39,495 nucleotides of DNA from Alphaproteobacteria bacterium (lineage in GTDB: Bacteria > Pseudomonadota > Alphaproteobacteria > SMXQ01), in NCBI GenBank assembly GCA_004356985.1, contig SMXQ01000036.1:1-39495 (forward strand). Direction: 5' to 3'. Below the pieces are notes generated by a model. The model did no database searches and was not told the DNA's origin. It saw only the letters and a list, made by a program, of their open reading frames with translations. How positions within the stretch are numbered: the first letter of the stretch is position 1; each line of letters begins with the position of its first letter. Of the stretch, positions 27,570 through 37,057 are shown piece by piece. The translations under genes and the position numbers were made by a program.

Positions 27570-29282
27570 ATGACCTATCAGGATTACGCAGAGAAAATCG
27601 AGTCCTTCGCCAAGGAGGAACAAGCCCGCACCGCAGACGCGGCCGCCGGCAAGATCGGTGCGGTTGAGGCCACCCGTGCGGCGGGGGCCGCGGAAAAGAT
27701 CGGCCGCGTGGTATCCGTGGCGGGTTCCCAGGTCATTGCCCTGCTGGCGGCGGAGGACACGCCGGACCACGCCGAGCACCCCGGCACCCTTCAAATCGGC
27801 GCATTGGTGAAAATGCGCACCCCCGAAACCATGGTCTTCGGCATGGTGAGCGGCCTTTCCATCCCCATTCCCGGGCAATCCCCCGACGAAACGGAAATGC
27901 GCATCGTCGAGCTTGAAATGGTTGGCGAAGCGGTGGAGGGAGCCGACGGCAAAGCCATACCTTTCCGCCGTGGGGTGTCTTTCTGCCCCGCGCTCGGCGA
28001 CGACGTCTACGCGACCAACCAAGAGGACCTGAGGCACGTCTACGCCCGGCCCGATGTCGCCAGCGCCAGGATCGGCACCATATACCAGGATCAAAGCCTG
28101 CCCGCCTTCATCGCCATCGATGACCTTCTCGGCAAGCATTTCGCGATCCTGGGGACCACCGGGTCGGGCAAATCCTGCGCCGTCGCCACCATATTGCGGG
28201 CGATCCTGAGCCAACACCCCGAAGGCCACGTCTTGCTTCTTGACATCCACAACGAATATGGCCACGCCTTCGCCGACTGCGCCGAGCTCCTTGGACCAAG
28301 CACGTTGAAGCTCCCCTATTGGCTTCTTAGTTTCGACGAATTGCGGGAAATCGTGGTCGAGCGGGTGGAGAATCGCGAGGCCGACGTCAGCATCCTCAAG
28401 GCCGCCGTGATTCATGCCAAACAAGATTTCAACAAAGACGGTGACGGCGAAGAATTTTTCTTCAGTGGCGACTCGCCGATCCCCTATCGCTTGTCGGACG
28501 TTGTCCGGCACATCGAGGAATCCCTCGGCAAGCTCGAAAGGGCGACCGATTCGGCGCCTTATTTGCGCTTGCGGGACCGCATCAACACGCTTCAGGCAGA
28601 CCGCCGATTCAAATTCATGTTCGAAGAAGGATTGACCATCAAGGACACCATGGTCGATATCCTCTCCCTGCTTTTCCGCATCCCCGCCGACGGCAAGCCG
28701 ATCACCATTCTCGATCTCTCCGCGATTCCCTCGGACATCTTGAACGTGGTGATATCCCTGGTGTGCCGGTTGACCTTCGATTTCGCGCTGTGGGCGGAGC
28801 GCGACGTGCCCATGCTTCTGGTCTGCGAAGAAGCCCACCGTTACGCGTCGCAAAACGACGAATCCGGCTTCGAGACGACCAAGCGGGCGCTGTCCAGGAT
28901 CGCCAAGGAAGGCCGCAAATACGGCGTTTCCATGTGCATCGTCAGCCAGCGGCCGTCGGAACTCGCGGTCGGTATTCTCTCTCAGTGCAACACCATTTTC
29001 GCCATGCGCATGAGCAACCAGAAGGACCACGAATTCGTCCGTGGCACGCTTTCGGAATCGGCCCTTGGGCTGATGGAATCGCTCCCCTCGCTGCGCACCG
29101 GCGAAGCCATAGCTGTGGGCGAAGGCCTCACGGTGCCGGTGCGCCTGTGTTTCGACCTGCTGCCCGAAAACCAGCGGCCCCTGAGTGGAACCGCGTCATT
29201 CTCCAGCGCTTGGAAAAAGGGCGACAAGGACAGGGCTTTCGTTGCCGAGATCATCGCTCGCTGGCGCCGCCAGCGCCGCTGA
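27570..29282 (+). CDS. HerA-like ATPase (HAS-barrel + DUF87)
   Basis: N-terminal HAS-barrel-like IGRVVSVAGSQVIALL..; Walker A LGTTGSGKSCA; VLLLDIHNEYGHAF; Walker B MLLVCEEAHRYA; SQRPSELAVGILSQCNTIFAMRM. Confidence 0.88.
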   Translation: MTYQDYAEKIESFAKEEQARTADAAAGKIGAVEATRAAGAAEKIGRVVSVAGSQVIALLAAEDTPDHAEHPGTLQIGALVKMRTPETMVFGMVSGLSIPIPGQSPDETEMRIVELEMVGEAVEGADGKAIPFRRGVSFCPALGDDVYATNQEDLRHVYARPDVASARIGTIYQDQSLPAFIAIDDLLGKHFAILGTTGSGKSCAVATILRAILSQHPEGHVLLLDIHNEYGHAFADCAELLGPSTLKLPYWLLSFDELREIVVERVENREADVSILKAAVIHAKQDFNKDGDGEEFFFSGDSPIPYRLSDVVRHIEESLGKLERATDSAPYLRLRDRINTLQADRRFKFMFEEGLTIKDTMVDILSLLFRIPADGKPITILDLSAIPSDILNVVISLVCRLTFDFALWAERDVPMLLVCEEAHRYASQNDESGFETTKRALSRIAKEGRKYGVSMCIVSQRPSELAVGILSQCNTIFAMRMSNQKDHEFVRGTLSESALGLMESLPSLRTGEAIAVGEGLTVPVRLCFDLLPENQRPLSGTASFSSAWKKGDKDRAFVAEIIARWRRQRR

Positions 29283-29357
29283 TCCACCCCCGTCCCCGGC
29301 CGCCGGTGGCATGGTTGCGGCGGACAATCCTATAGCGTGAGGTAAGGGAGAACGCCT

Positions 29358-29855
29358 TCAGGCGTCTTCTTGAACGACCCGGCAACGGGCGCCGGCCAGG
29401 TATTGCACGACCCGGCCCTGTTCGTCGCCCAAGGGCAGCAGGATGGAGCGAAACAGCGTGCGGCGGCCCTTTTCGTCCTGGGCTTCGCCTTCATCCAGGA
29501 TCGGGGCGCCGGTTCGATGCGCGTCCTTTAATCCACGAATCGAGGCGGCCAGGAGCGATTGCGGCGGCAGGTCGGCGACCGGCACCGACGCGGCGCGCAC
29601 GCCGGAGCGCCGCGCCATGGCCTCGCCGACACGGCAAATCTGCCAACCGCCGTCGGCCGCCATCTCCACGACACAACAATCGGTCCACAGGTTTTCGGGC
29701 AGGGTGGTGAAGAATTCCTTGGCCGGCGCGCAAGCCCCGGTGTCAAGGCGTAAACCCTGCCAAAGCCCCATCAGGTAGATGGTCAGGCGGCGATCGCCAG
29801 CGATGATCTTGGTGCGCTGCTCGAGCCCTTGTCGCTCTACCATGACTGTCTCCAC
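29358..29855 (-). CDS. PAS domain-containing protein (PAS_5-like)
   Basis: 165 aa; LTIYLMGLWQGLR... CRVGEAMARRSG ... FRSILLPLGDEQGRVVQYLAGARC layout common in Rhodospirillales PAS_5 proteins. Confidence 0.5.
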   Translation of the reverse strand: METVMVERQGLEQRTKIIAGDRRLTIYLMGLWQGLRLDTGACAPAKEFFTTLPENLWTDCCVVEMAADGGWQICRVGEAMARRSGVRAASVPVADLPPQSLLAASIRGLKDAHRTGAPILDEGEAQDEKGRRTLFRSILLPLGDEQGRVVQYLAGARCRVVQEDA

Positions 29856-30243
29856 GACCGAGGGTGGCCCTTGGGGCGCCGACCCGGGTTGACCTGTTCT
29901 TGGAACGGACGATCAGGCTTTGAGGGTACCGGTTATAGAGGCTATGGGCTATTCATTAACAAATTCTCGTGAATATTCCCTGGCCATTGGGTTCAAAGGC
30001 GCCGGCTGGCGGCCGTGTCTATGCCCTCGCCGGGCCGCGGACGGCGGCGGCACGCATTGCACCAGGGCCCGCCCGAGTGGCACTTGCCCGCGGCCCGGCG
30101 CTGGACTAGGCATTGCCGGTCGGGGCGGAAGACGAAGACGGAAAAGGCCCAGTGCGGGAGGCCGCGGGCGCGCCGTGCTAGTCTCCCTGGACGGGACGGC
30201 GCATCCTCAGGGGAGCCTGGGCGCGCAGCCGGGAGGCCGTATC

Positions 30244-30429
30244 ATGACACCTAGCAACCGCCGCATGATGGTGCTCGGTGTTGCCGCCTTGGCACTTGGC
30301 GGCGTCGTCTTCGCTGCCGTTTCCTGGGATCGGGGACCGCGCCACGGCGGTCGCTATGATGAAATCGCCCGGCTGATCACGAAGAACCTGGACCGGACGC
30401 TCTGTCCGGTCCCGGCCAAGAATCCCTGA
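30244..30429 (+). CDS. Small single-TM hypothetical protein (61 aa)
   Basis: MTPSNRRMMVLGVAALALGGVVFAAVSWDRGPRHGGRYDEIARLITKNLDRTLCPVPAKNP*. Confidence 0.45.
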   Translation: MTPSNRRMMVLGVAALALGGVVFAAVSWDRGPRHGGRYDEIARLITKNLDRTLCPVPAKNP

Positions 30430-30446
30430 GCATTGCGGCGGCCGCT

Positions 30447-30938
30447 TCAGCCCGCCTTGCCCGCTAGCCGGTCGTCGAGATCGCCGAGGGAACCATAGGG
30501 GTGGTCCATGTGTCCGGCGAACCTTTCGCGCGGGGCGTTGAGGTAGATCTCGATCATGTTGCGGTCGGGATCGAGGAAATAGATGCTCTCGGTCACCCGG
30601 TGATCGACGGTGTGGTGGATCTCGGCGCCGATCTCCTTCAGCCGCCGATAGACCGCCTGAAGGGTGGCGAAATCGTCGGAGTCGAGCTCGAAGGCCCAAT
30701 GCTCCATGCCGATATAGGGTTCGGGATCGACCGGGCGCGGCGCCGCGCCGGCGTCGGCGGCCTGTTCCAGGACCAACAGGGGCTGGACGTCTTCCGGGTC
30801 GGCCGCCAGGTAGAGCCGGCCCAAAGGATCGTCGCCGATGACGTGGAGGTTGAGCGCCTTTTCGTAGAACCCGCGCGAGCGCGCCAAGTCGGTGACCCGG
30901 AGCGTCAGGTGGCTGGTCCGCACCATGGGGCCGGTCAT
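30447..30938 (-). CDS. VOC (glyoxalase/extradiol dioxygenase fold) family protein
   Basis: HLTLRVTDLARSRGFYEKALNLHVIGD...MEHWAFEL...SIYFLDPDRNMIEIY. Confidence 0.85.
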   Translation of the reverse strand: MTGPMVRTSHLTLRVTDLARSRGFYEKALNLHVIGDDPLGRLYLAADPEDVQPLLVLEQAADAGAAPRPVDPEPYIGMEHWAFELDSDDFATLQAVYRRLKEIGAEIHHTVDHRVTESIYFLDPDRNMIEIYLNAPRERFAGHMDHPYGSLGDLDDRLAGKAG

Positions 30939-30948
30939 GGCCGCCGCC

Positions 30949-31416
30949 TCAGGCCGGGGCCGCAAGGGCGGCATCGAGATCGCCGCGCACGGTGAAATGA
31001 TCGGTGAGCCGTGGCGCGTCATTCCCCTCGCGGCAATAGAATTGGAACAGGTTGCCGTCGGGATCGTAGGCGAACAGCGCCTTGACGCCGCCGCGGTCCT
31101 CGCTGCGGTCGATGCGCGCGCCGAATTCCCGAAGCCGCCCGTGGAGCGCCTTCAGTTCGGCAAACGACCCCACCTCGAAGGAGGCCTGGGCCATGCCGAT
31201 CGGCGCCCCGGCATCGGCCGGCGGCGCGCCGGGCTTGGCCGGGCGCACCAGCACCATATGGTGGTTGGCCTCGAAATCCGCGGTCAGGAAAATCATCTTC
31301 CGCGCGGTGCTGCCGATGACCGTGAGGCCCACCACCTCGGTGAAGAACCGGGCCGCGCGGTCCACGTCGGCGACCCGGATGACGACGTGACCGGCCCGTC
31401 TGACCTTGAAGTCCAT
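30949..31416 (-). CDS. VOC (glyoxalase/extradiol dioxygenase fold) family protein
   Basis: RAGHVVIRVADVDRAARFFTEVVGLTVIG...ALFAYDPDGNLFQFY. Confidence 0.85.
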   Translation of the reverse strand: MDFKVRRAGHVVIRVADVDRAARFFTEVVGLTVIGSTARKMIFLTADFEANHHMVLVRPAKPGAPPADAGAPIGMAQASFEVGSFAELKALHGRLREFGARIDRSEDRGGVKALFAYDPDGNLFQFYCREGNDAPRLTDHFTVRGDLDAALAAPA

Positions 31417-31769
31417 GACACCCTCCTGTTTCCGCGAGCCGCCCTTGACGGGCGGTCTCAGGCCCGGCTGGGCGGCCCCAGTATAGCGAAACCCGCGCCT
31501 GGGGTCAGGCCGACCTGACCGAAGGCGAAACAGCCGGGATTTAGCGCCACCGCCGGTCCATCCTCGGTGGCGGGTCCAGGGCGCCAAATCCTCCCTGAAC
31601 ACCCGGACCACGCGCCGGATCACCGGATGGCGGCGGGCCGCCGGGCGGCGATGAAGGTCGCGCGTTCGCCGAAAATGAAGCCACCAAAACAGGCCCGGCA
31701 ATGGAAAAGACCGCCGCCGCCGCCCGAAAGTAAATTCTCAGGGCGCGGCCGCGCCGTGAAGGGGTGGGC

Positions 31770-33140
31770 CTATTTCCCGTCCGGCACCTTGATCACGGTG
31801 ATCAGGGTGCGTTCGCCCTCAAGACCGAAATCGTTATCGTTGATCAGCGCCAGGGTGCCGTCGCCCAGCAGCGCCATGGCTTCTATCTTGGCGGGGATTT
31901 CGGGATGGGCATCGCTGTCGAAGCGCAGCGCCTTGGACACCGGCCGGATTCCGGACTCGGACACAGGCGTCTGCTCAAGGCTGGGCCGGGTGGATACCGC
32001 GTCCCAGCGGGACCCCAGGATATTTGTCGCACCCCCAAGATCGACGGCAAAAAGCTTCATGGATTTCCGCACGCGTTCCAGAACAAGAAGCCGGTCAGGG
32101 CCGATCGCCATCATCTCGCTGATTTTCACGTCACGCTGATTTTGGGAATCGTCGCGACGGAAACCTTCCGGCCTGTCCAGCACGTAGACAAATTCCGCGA
32201 TCACCTTCCCGGCTTTGCGGTCGAACTTGAAAAGTCGAACATTGCGGCCCCTCTTGAAGGCCCTGGTGTCGGGGTTTGCTAGGGGGCTTTGCAGCGCAAA
32301 ATAGAGGAACCGCTCATCGGGGCTGAGCGCCAGCGATTCAATCCCCCGGTTTGTCCGGCGCTTGGAGAGTATTGCAGGCAGCCCCCCCGATACAGGGTAC
32401 CTGGCCGCCCGCAAGTCATTTTCCATGCCTTGCGGTACCATACGCAACAAGACGCGCCCGGCCGCCGAAACGTGGAGGATGGACGGCGCGCCTTCATCGG
32501 CGATCCAGTAGCTGCCATCGGCCAGCCTGACCATGGCTTCCGGATCGACGGCGCCGGCGTCCTGCTGGAGACGCCTTCCCTTGGCATCGAAGGGAATACC
32601 CGCCTTTCCCTTGCCCAATGGGTTGGGGAGCCCGGTCAGCGCCTTGCCGTCCCTGTCCCGCAAGGCAATCACATCGAGGACGCGGAATCGTCCGTTCGCT
32701 TCAAGCCTGATGGTGTAGATGGACGGCGCGTAGGCCGGAAGTGGATAGATACGGGCCCCTTTGGTCCCCGAACACAGTTCATCCCGCGACAGGCCGGTCC
32801 ATTTTTGGCCCTTCTTGCAACTGAACCGAGGGCCACGATCGGTCACCGTCTGCAACACCATGGGCGGCAGGGACGGATGCCGGTACGCACCGGACCCCAG
32901 CCCCGCACTGAAATGCAGACTGTTTCCACCGGCAAAATGAACGACACCCAAATCCAGCTTGCGGTCCGTGCTCGAATAGATTTTCGGCGATACGGCGGGC
33001 CGTTCCGCGCCCGCCACGACCGGCGCGAGAAACACGGCCGGGGTGGCCGCCAATAAAAACGCCAGCCCGATCTTTCCGGGAAGAATCGCCTCCCCGCGTT
33101 CGCAAGCACCAAGAAACAGCATTGCTTTCAAATATTCCAT
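31770..33140 (-). CDS. Secreted phytase-like esterase (esterase-like activity of phytase family)
   Basis: N-terminal signal-like segment; DPEAMVRLADGSYWIADEGAPSILHVSAAGRVL; NRGIESLALSPDERFLYFALQSPL; ISEMMAIGPDRLLVLER; KIEAMALLGDGTLALINDNDFG. Confidence 0.85.
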   Translation of the reverse strand: MEYLKAMLFLGACERGEAILPGKIGLAFLLAATPAVFLAPVVAGAERPAVSPKIYSSTDRKLDLGVVHFAGGNSLHFSAGLGSGAYRHPSLPPMVLQTVTDRGPRFSCKKGQKWTGLSRDELCSGTKGARIYPLPAYAPSIYTIRLEANGRFRVLDVIALRDRDGKALTGLPNPLGKGKAGIPFDAKGRRLQQDAGAVDPEAMVRLADGSYWIADEGAPSILHVSAAGRVLLRMVPQGMENDLRAARYPVSGGLPAILSKRRTNRGIESLALSPDERFLYFALQSPLANPDTRAFKRGRNVRLFKFDRKAGKVIAEFVYVLDRPEGFRRDDSQNQRDVKISEMMAIGPDRLLVLERVRKSMKLFAVDLGGATNILGSRWDAVSTRPSLEQTPVSESGIRPVSKALRFDSDAHPEIPAKIEAMALLGDGTLALINDNDFGLEGERTLITVIKVPDGK

Positions 33141-33326
33141 GACCCCGACCCCGGGGGAAAACGCTGTCGGCACCCTAGCATGCGAGCCGACCGAAACGTT
33201 GTGAAGGCGGTTTAACGCCCGGGTTGTAACGCCATTATTAATAATTTGGTAACCATTTTCGCCTCTTATTTGAGAACACATTCTAGCTGCGGAATAAGTC
33301 CAAAAACTCAGAAAGTGGGGATAGTC

Positions 33327-34271
33327 ATGAGTAATGGAAATACTGCCTTGATTTCTGCTGCGGTCCACCGTACGAAAAATGCGAAAAAATTGACACTCGT
33401 TGGTGCACTTTGCGCTTTCGTTCTTTCCTTCGGCGCCTTCGGTGCCGCCGCCGAGACCAAGATCGTCTTCGGCGCCTATTCGTCGGACAAGCCTTCGGCG
33501 ATGATCGCCCAGGTTCAACCGACGCTTAAGGCCATTTCCAAAAAAATAGCGGAGATGTATGGCGTAAAAGTGACCTTCCGCATGCAGATCGTGCGGGGCT
33601 ACAAGAAGGGTGTCGATCACCTGATAGCTAAGAAGTTCGACATCATGCGGCTTGGTCCGGCGTCCTACGTCATGGCCAAGAAACGCGCGCCGAATATTTC
33701 CATTCTCGCCATGGAAAACAAGAGGGGCCGCAAAATCTTCGATGGGGTTATTGCCGTCCATAAGGACAGCGCCCTTTCAGAGCTCACCCAATTGCGCGGC
33801 CGGACCTTCGCTTTCGGTTCAAAGCGCTCGACCCTGGGCCGCTTCTTCGCGCAACTGACCCTGACGCGGGCCGGCATCCTGGCCAAGGACCTGCACAGCT
33901 TCAAATACCTTGGGCGTCACGACAAGGTCGGCCGGGCGGTGGGCGCCAAGCTGTTCGAAGCCGGCGCCCTGGAAGGAACAACTTTCGCGAAACTCGTCCG
34001 CAAGGGCGTTCCCATCCGCGCCCTGGCCAAGTATTCCAATGCGACCCGGCCCTGGATCGCCCGGGAAGGGCTTGCCCCCGGCATCGTCGCCAAAATCCGC
34101 AAAGCCATGCTTGCCGTCACCGACAAGAAAGCCACGCGGGCGTTGCGGTTCAACGGCTTCCTGCCGGGTAGCGACGCCGACTACGGCGCCACGCGACAAG
34201 CCATCGAAGAAAACCACCTTTTCTTCGAAGGATTCGTCGGTTTCAAGCCCCAACAGCAAAGCCGGCGCTGA
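33327..34271 (+). CDS. PhnD-like phosphate/phosphonate substrate-binding protein
   Basis: Signal peptide (FVLSFGAFGAAAE); IVFGAYSSDKPSAMIAQVQPTLKAISKKIAEMYGVKV; FDIMRLGPASYVMAKKR; LRGRTFAFGSKRSTLGRFFAQ. Confidence 0.82.
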   Translation: MSNGNTALISAAVHRTKNAKKLTLVGALCAFVLSFGAFGAAAETKIVFGAYSSDKPSAMIAQVQPTLKAISKKIAEMYGVKVTFRMQIVRGYKKGVDHLIAKKFDIMRLGPASYVMAKKRAPNISILAMENKRGRKIFDGVIAVHKDSALSELTQLRGRTFAFGSKRSTLGRFFAQLTLTRAGILAKDLHSFKYLGRHDKVGRAVGAKLFEAGALEGTTFAKLVRKGVPIRALAKYSNATRPWIAREGLAPGIVAKIRKAMLAVTDKKATRALRFNGFLPGSDADYGATRQAIEENHLFFEGFVGFKPQQQSRR

Positions 34272-34329
34272 TCCGGGGTTCGGAAGGGACAGTCACTTTT
34301 CCCGAGGATCCTGACTGGGGGAGGCCAGG

Positions 34330-35790
34330 GTGCTGAGCTTTAAACTCAGTTCGCAACTACTGTTTGCTCTGGTCCTGGTGGCGGTCGTCACCGCCCTTGG
34401 GACCGGGGTTGCGATTCAGTGGTTCGAGCGATCCTATCTTGAAAAGCAGATTTACGAACACGCACAGGATAAGCTGCAGACCCTCATCGCGTCCTCGCTG
34501 GATGATCTCATCAGCGAGGATGTTCCCCGCCTGGAAACCACGGTTCAGCAATTGGCCAAGAAGGACCAGGAGCTGGCTGGGATCATCATTCACAATGAAG
34601 ATGGGGTTGAACTGTTAGCGTGGCGGCAAAAGCGTTATCCACCCGAACAAGACATCCATCGATTTTCAAAGCGTGTTGTATTTCTCAACCAGCGCTTTGG
34701 CACCATTGAGATCCAGTGGAACAAAAAGAACACCGAAATAGCCTTCGTCCGCCATTCGTACCGAATTGCCCTGTTCATCGGTTTTACCTGCCTGTTCTTG
34801 GGGCTCGTGGTCTTCCTGGTCATAAATGTCCTGGTGGTGCGGCCGGTCAATACCATCGCCCGGCGCGCGCTGAAATTCCGGCATAACGAATTTGGCCGAG
34901 GCGACCAGATTCCATCCTATGCCTCCTCCGAACTGAGGCGCCTTGACATGGCGGTGGAATCGCTCGGCGCCCTGCTGCAATCGAATGAAATCCGTGAACA
35001 GGAACTCAACACCGCGAAAGAATGGGCGGAGGCCGCCAACCGGGCGAAATCAAATTTCCTTGCCAACATGAGCCACGAATTGCGCACCCCGCTGAATGCC
35101 ATTTTAGGGTTTTCCCAGGTCATGGAAGCCGAAGTTTTCGGCCCCATGCAGAATGATAAATATTTGGAATACGCGGGAGACATCAGAAAATCCGGCGATC
35201 ATCTACTCGGTATCATCAGCGAAATTCTCGACATGTCGAAAATCGAGGCCGGCAAGTTCGATCTGAACCTAGGCGCCGTGGATTTGCGCCAGACCATCGA
35301 ATACGGCCTCAACCTGCTGACCGCCGAAATGGAAAAGGCCGAGTTGGACCTTTCGGTCGACATTCCCCATGAATTGCCCCTGATCCATGCCGATGAACTG
35401 CGCATGCGCCAGATCATCATCAATATCTTGTCCAACGCGATCAAGTTCACGCCGAAGAATGGAACCATCACGGTTGCCGTGAACTGGGCCCCCGGCAAGG
35501 GTACGAAACTGCGCATCAAAGATTCCGGCATCGGCATCCCGGAAAACAATATTCACCGCGTCCTGATGCCCTTCGAACAGGTGGACAGCGTCATGTCCAG
35601 CACCAGGCAAGGATCCGGGCTGGGGCTGCCTCTGGCCAAGGCATTGGTCGAACTTCAGGGCGGAACCCTTGCGATCACAAGCACCGTCGGCAAGGGGACG
35701 GAAGTCATCATCTCCCTGCCCGACGAATTGTTCCTGTCAGAGGCGGACTATTATCCCCCCGGCGACACCACGCCCCTCAAGATCGCATAG
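34330..35790 (+). CDS. Membrane sensor histidine kinase (TM-periplasmic-TM-HAMP-like-HisKA-HATPase)
   Basis: TM1 [23 protein letters not shown]2 [84 protein letters not shown] start. Confidence 0.88.
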   Translation: MLSFKLSSQLLFALVLVAVVTALGTGVAIQWFERSYLEKQIYEHAQDKLQTLIASSLDDLISEDVPRLETTVQQLAKKDQELAGIIIHNEDGVELLAWRQKRYPPEQDIHRFSKRVVFLNQRFGTIEIQWNKKNTEIAFVRHSYRIALFIGFTCLFLGLVVFLVINVLVVRPVNTIARRALKFRHNEFGRGDQIPSYASSELRRLDMAVESLGALLQSNEIREQELNTAKEWAEAANRAKSNFLANMSHELRTPLNAILGFSQVMEAEVFGPMQNDKYLEYAGDIRKSGDHLLGIISEILDMSKIEAGKFDLNLGAVDLRQTIEYGLNLLTAEMEKAELDLSVDIPHELPLIHADELRMRQIIINILSNAIKFTPKNGTITVAVNWAPGKGTKLRIKDSGIGIPENNIHRVLMPFEQVDSVMSSTRQGSGLGLPLAKALVELQGGTLAITSTVGKGTEVIISLPDELFLSEADYYPPGDTTPLKIA

Positions 35791-35794
35791 GCGA

Positions 35795-37057
35795 TTATCC
35801 GCCAAACAGTCCCCGGGACTTTTTGATAGCGCACTCGGCCCGCCAGTTGCGCGGAATCGCATCCGCAACCACCTTGCGGAAGCGATCGATGGGACAGTAT
35901 TCCCCCCCGCAGCCGGGAATTTTGATGGTTTGTTCGCCTTCATCAGATACGAATCGCAGCCGCACCGAATATTTCTTTTCGGCACGTTCGTGCAATTCAA
36001 ACGCATAGCGCGAACCAAGCGGCGGGACGCGGCCCTTGAACAGCGGCCCTTCGGTGCGGGCGGTTTCGATTCCAAGCGCCGCCTCGAGTCCCAGCACCGT
36101 GCGCTGATGCCCGGAATAGATGAAGAGCTTGCGCCCGCGCTGAGGATCTTTCACGAACCTTAAAAAGTTGCGCAACACCTCGCCGACCAGCGGTCCGCCT
36201 GTCAGGCGGCCCATCTTCTTGCCGAGAAACTGGTGGTGGTAATTCCAGTCTGACAGCTCACGCAAGAGCTCCATGTCCTTGTTGGTGATTTCCTTGCTCA
36301 AGGGCTTTTTATGGACGATGAAAGCGGTCAGCGGTTCGTAGATTTCGTTGATACCGTACAGAATTTTTGCCGGTGTCTTGCCTTCGTTGATGCCCGTGAT
36401 CGCCGCCATGCGCAGAAGGAAGGGCGAATAACGCTTGGCCTGGGCCCGGTACAGCTTGCTTTTGGGAAGCGCCTTCACGAATTGCCGGTAGCGCTTGCAG
36501 TTGGCTTGGCCGGTCCAGGGGCGCATCACGGCATCGTTCCTGAGGGCCACCGCGTGGATCGGCACCGGCGTGAAAGCGAGGCCGGGCGCCGGCACCGCCT
36601 TCAGGGAACTATCATAGACCGCCGGGTCGGCACCGGTTCCAAGGGGAAAAAGGCCGAGCGCCAGCACCTGCGCGGTCTGCAGCGCGCGGTCCGCGTTAGA
36701 GGACCGGAAATACACTTCCCGGAGGTTATAGCGCCCGGATATCAGGCCCAGCTTATCCACATATTTCGCGCGCAGGGCCTGGCCATAGGCGTAGGTGCGC
36801 TGCACCCCGATAGCCGTAAGCTGGCGGTAGCCCATGGGCCATTCGGCCTTGATCTTGGGCGGGCTGTATTTGGGCGAGATGACGCTGTGCCGGAAGACCA
36901 TGCTTACCGAACGAAGGGTCGAACGGCCGTCCGCGGCAACCGCGGTCTGGCTGGACTGGGCGAGGGCGTCGCCGATCAACGCCGCCGAGACCAAGGCCGC
37001 CGCGAGGGGCCCTGTGAACTTAGCTGGCGGTGAGAAAACTCGTACGCATCTGGTCAT
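35795..37057 (-). CDS. Histidine acid phosphatase superfamily protein with altered catalytic motifs
   Basis: Signal peptide; VFRHSVISP aligning to VFRHGDRSP of acid phosphatases; RSSNADRALQTAQ; IYSGHQRTVLGLEAAL aligning to YSAHDTTVSGLQMAL. Confidence 0.82.
   Translation of the reverse strand: MTRCVRVFSPPAKFTGPLAAALVSAALIGDALAQSSQTAVAADGRSTLRSVSMVFRHSVISPKYSPPKIKAEWPMGYRQLTAIGVQRTYAYGQALRAKYVDKLGLISGRYNLREVYFRSSNADRALQTAQVLALGLFPLGTGADPAVYDSSLKAVPAPGLAFTPVPIHAVALRNDAVMRPWTGQANCKRYRQFVKALPKSKLYRAQAKRYSPFLLRMAAITGINEGKTPAKILYGINEIYEPLTAFIVHKKPLSKEITNKDMELLRELSDWNYHHQFLGKKMGRLTGGPLVGEVLRNFLRFVKDPQRGRKLFIYSGHQRTVLGLEAALGIETARTEGPLFKGRVPPLGSRYAFELHERAEKKYSVRLRFVSDEGEQTIKIPGCGGEYCPIDRFRKVVADAIPRNWRAECAIKKSRGLFGG

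Noticed and set aside
27153-29030. 625-aa minus-strand ORF opposite the HerA-like gene
   Set aside because: Antisense shadow of a well-supported CDS; no recognisable domain.
33141-33761. N-terminal 207-residue extension of ORF 31770-33761
   Set aside because: Overlaps the promoter region and antisense of the PhnD-like gene; the signal-like start at 33140 is more convincing.
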